Position numbers and translations under genes: made by a program. A stretch of 5,074 nt of DNA from Eubacteriales Family XIII. Incertae Sedis bacterium (GTDB lineage Bacteria > Bacillota > Clostridia > Peptostreptococcales > Anaerovoracaceae): NCBI GenBank assembly GCA_031290715.1, contig JAITNA010000087.1, positions 1 to 5,074 of the forward strand, in the 5' to 3' direction. Numbering within the stretch: position 1 is the stretch's first letter; each line of letters opens with the position of its first letter. Under the pieces are notes generated by a model, which saw only the letters and a list, made by a program, of their open reading frames with translations, had not been told where the DNA came from and searched no databases. Of this stretch, positions 3,984-5,074 are shown piece after piece.

Positions 3984-5074
3984 TCAGCCGGCGTCATCGG
4001 CGTTCGCGAAATCGCGGCGGTTCAGATATGTGACGCCATTTTTTGTGAAGCTGTTTGGCCCATCGTAGACGACATGCTTGATACAGTTGGTGTTCTCGGC
4101 ATTCTTCTCAAACAGAAAAAGATTGTCGGCGTGTTTGTTTTTCGCGGTTTCGGCAGATTTGATTTCATATAGCTCGAGCTTGTCTGCGCCCTCGACGATC
4201 AAGTCGACTTCTTTGTCGCGTGAGCTGCCGTCCCGCCAAAAATAGGTGTTATCCGCCGGGAAGCCGCCATGATTGAAAACTTGTTTCCGATAATCCGTGA
4301 CGATCATATTTTCAAAAATCAGGCCGCGCAGATTGCGGCGCTGCATGGCTTCTGTGTTCTTGATGCCGAGCAGGCTGCAGAGCAGACCGGTATCATAGAA
4401 ATACAGCTTTGGTTTTTTTGAATAACGCGGCGCGATTTTTCTCGTGTACGGCTTGAGCCTGAAAATGATGTAGCTTTCCTCAAGGATATTCAGCCATGAT
4501 GTGACTGTGCGCGCATCCGCATCCGCGGCCGTTCCGATGGCGGCAAGATTGACCGGCGTTCCCGCGCTCTGTGCGCAGATATGCATGAACGATGTGAATT
4601 TGTTCAAATCCTGTACGCCTGTTTCCATACGTACATCCCGCTCGACATAGGTCTTGATGTAATTCGGGTAAAAATCGGTCGGTTTCAGGCGGCGGGTCAC
4701 AAGCCTTGGATAGCTTCCGTCTATCATCAGCAGGTTTGTATCGCTAACGGAGATACCGCCCGCCTCGCATTCATGGAAAGAAAAGGGCAGCAGCGACAGG
4801 ATGCCGACCCGACCCGCGAGGGACTGCGAAATGCTTTTCAGTAACAGGAAATTCTGAGAGCCTGAAAGGATGAACAAGCCCGGATCATTTCGCGCATCGA
4901 CAATCGGCTGGATGTACGAAAGCAGATCCGGCGCATACTGAGCTTCGTCGATAACGATATAATCGCCAAATCCATTCAGGAATCCACGCGGGTCTTCTAT
5001 CGCGAAATCGCGGATATCTTTTTCTTCAAGATTCACATGCCGATAATCAGGAAAAGCATGCCGCAGCAGTGTAC
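3984..5074 (-). CDS. AAA_14/DUF4143 family ATPase with PD-(D/E)XK-like C-terminal part, 5' end outside the window
   Basis: This is a P-loop ATPase of the large family with an AAA_14 core followed by DUF4143. Its cellular role is not established. A GTG at 5036 could pass for the start, but the frame stays open to the edge. The 12 codons before it read TLLRHAFPDYRH, the usual continuation of the family's GKTT Walker A, so the gene begins beyond the window and its P-loop lysine is not visible. Counting from the first full codon (5072), the 362 visible residues include Walker B VIDEAQ (40-45; D42, E43), sensor SGSQ (70-73), LAGRV (86-90) and a winged-helix-like middle (about 160-205). The C-terminal part has E254, EVD (288-290) and EIK (303-305), the pattern of a PD-(D/E)XK nuclease fold. 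It converges on mntP with 5 nt between the stops. Confidence 0.88.
   Translation of the reverse strand, partial: TLLRHAFPDYRHVNLEEKDIRDFAIEDPRGFLNGFGDYIVIDEAQYAPDLLSYIQPIVDARNDPGLFILSGSQNFLLLKSISQSLAGRVGILSLLPFSFHECEAGGISVSDTNLLMIDGSYPRLVTRRLKPTDFYPNYIKTYVERDVRMETGVQDLNKFTSFMHICAQSAGTPVNLAAIGTAADADARTVTSWLNILEESYIIFRLKPYTRKIAPRYSKKPKLYFYDTGLLCSLLGIKNTEAMQRRNLRGLIFENMIVTDYRKQVFNHGGFPADNTYFWRDGSSRDKEVDLIVEGADKLELYEIKSAETAKNKHADNLFLFEKNAENTNCIKHVVYDGPNSFTKNGVTYLNRRDFANADDAG

Noticed and set aside
3975..4172. Plus-strand 65-codon ORF overlapping the mntP stop by ATGA
   Set aside because: It is antisense to the DUF4143 ATPase gene, shows no recognisable motif and has no Shine-Dalgarno beyond the mntP coding sequence.
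4581..4844. Plus-strand 87-codon ORF inside the ATPase gene
   Set aside because: It is a shadow frame; the minus strand encodes conserved DUF4143 sequence throughout this interval.

Overview
The window looks like chromosomal DNA of a moderately GC-rich member of the Bacillota, probably a Clostridia-type anaerobe. This is inferred from gene content: a group-type ECF vitamin/metal transporter, a lipid-anchored peptidoglycan deacetylase of the PdaC architecture (an extracytoplasmic enzyme with a Gly/Ser-rich linker after the lipobox), Shine-Dalgarno sites close to AAAGGA, and a TTGACT-17-CATAAT promoter. No RNA gene, insertion sequence or CRISPR array is visible.

Layout. Bases 1-1560 are a plus-strand block. 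It holds the 3' part of an ECF ATPase (EcfA), then EcfT overlapping it by 8 nt, then a 68-residue protein that resembles the C-terminal tail of clostridial MobB-like proteins. The substrate-binding S component is not in the window. Bases 1561-1844 are a non-coding stretch with a convincing sigma-A-type promoter, a structured leader of about 185 nt, and a duplicated ribosome-binding-site/start-codon module just before the next gene. Bases 1845-3287 encode a 480-residue lipoprotein: lipobox, low-complexity linker, DUF3298-like domain and a complete NodB polysaccharide deacetylase domain. A near-perfect 26-bp inverted repeat lies between it and the next gene. Bases 3340-3978 encode the manganese exporter MntP, starting at TTG and carrying an unusual arginine/glutamate hexanucleotide-repeat loop. 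On the minus strand, 5074-3984 encodes an AAA_14/DUF4143 ATPase with a PD-(D/E)XK-like C-terminal part. Its 5' end, including the Walker A lysine, lies outside the window, and it converges on mntP with 5 nt between the stop codons.

How the genes relate. EcfA and EcfT are parts of one membrane transporter and are surely co-transcribed; the small MobB-tail-like gene 45 nt downstream probably belongs to the same transcript. The deacetylase has its own promoter and leader. MntP may share that transcript or be controlled at the palindrome. The DUF4143 ATPase belongs to a widespread accessory family of unknown role and has no evident functional link to its neighbours.

I found no complete new multi-gene system. 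The parts most worth a second look are the deacetylase leader (promoter, 11-bp hairpin and duplicated initiation site), the palindrome in front of mntP, and the stand-alone MobB-tail-like protein beside an ECF transporter.
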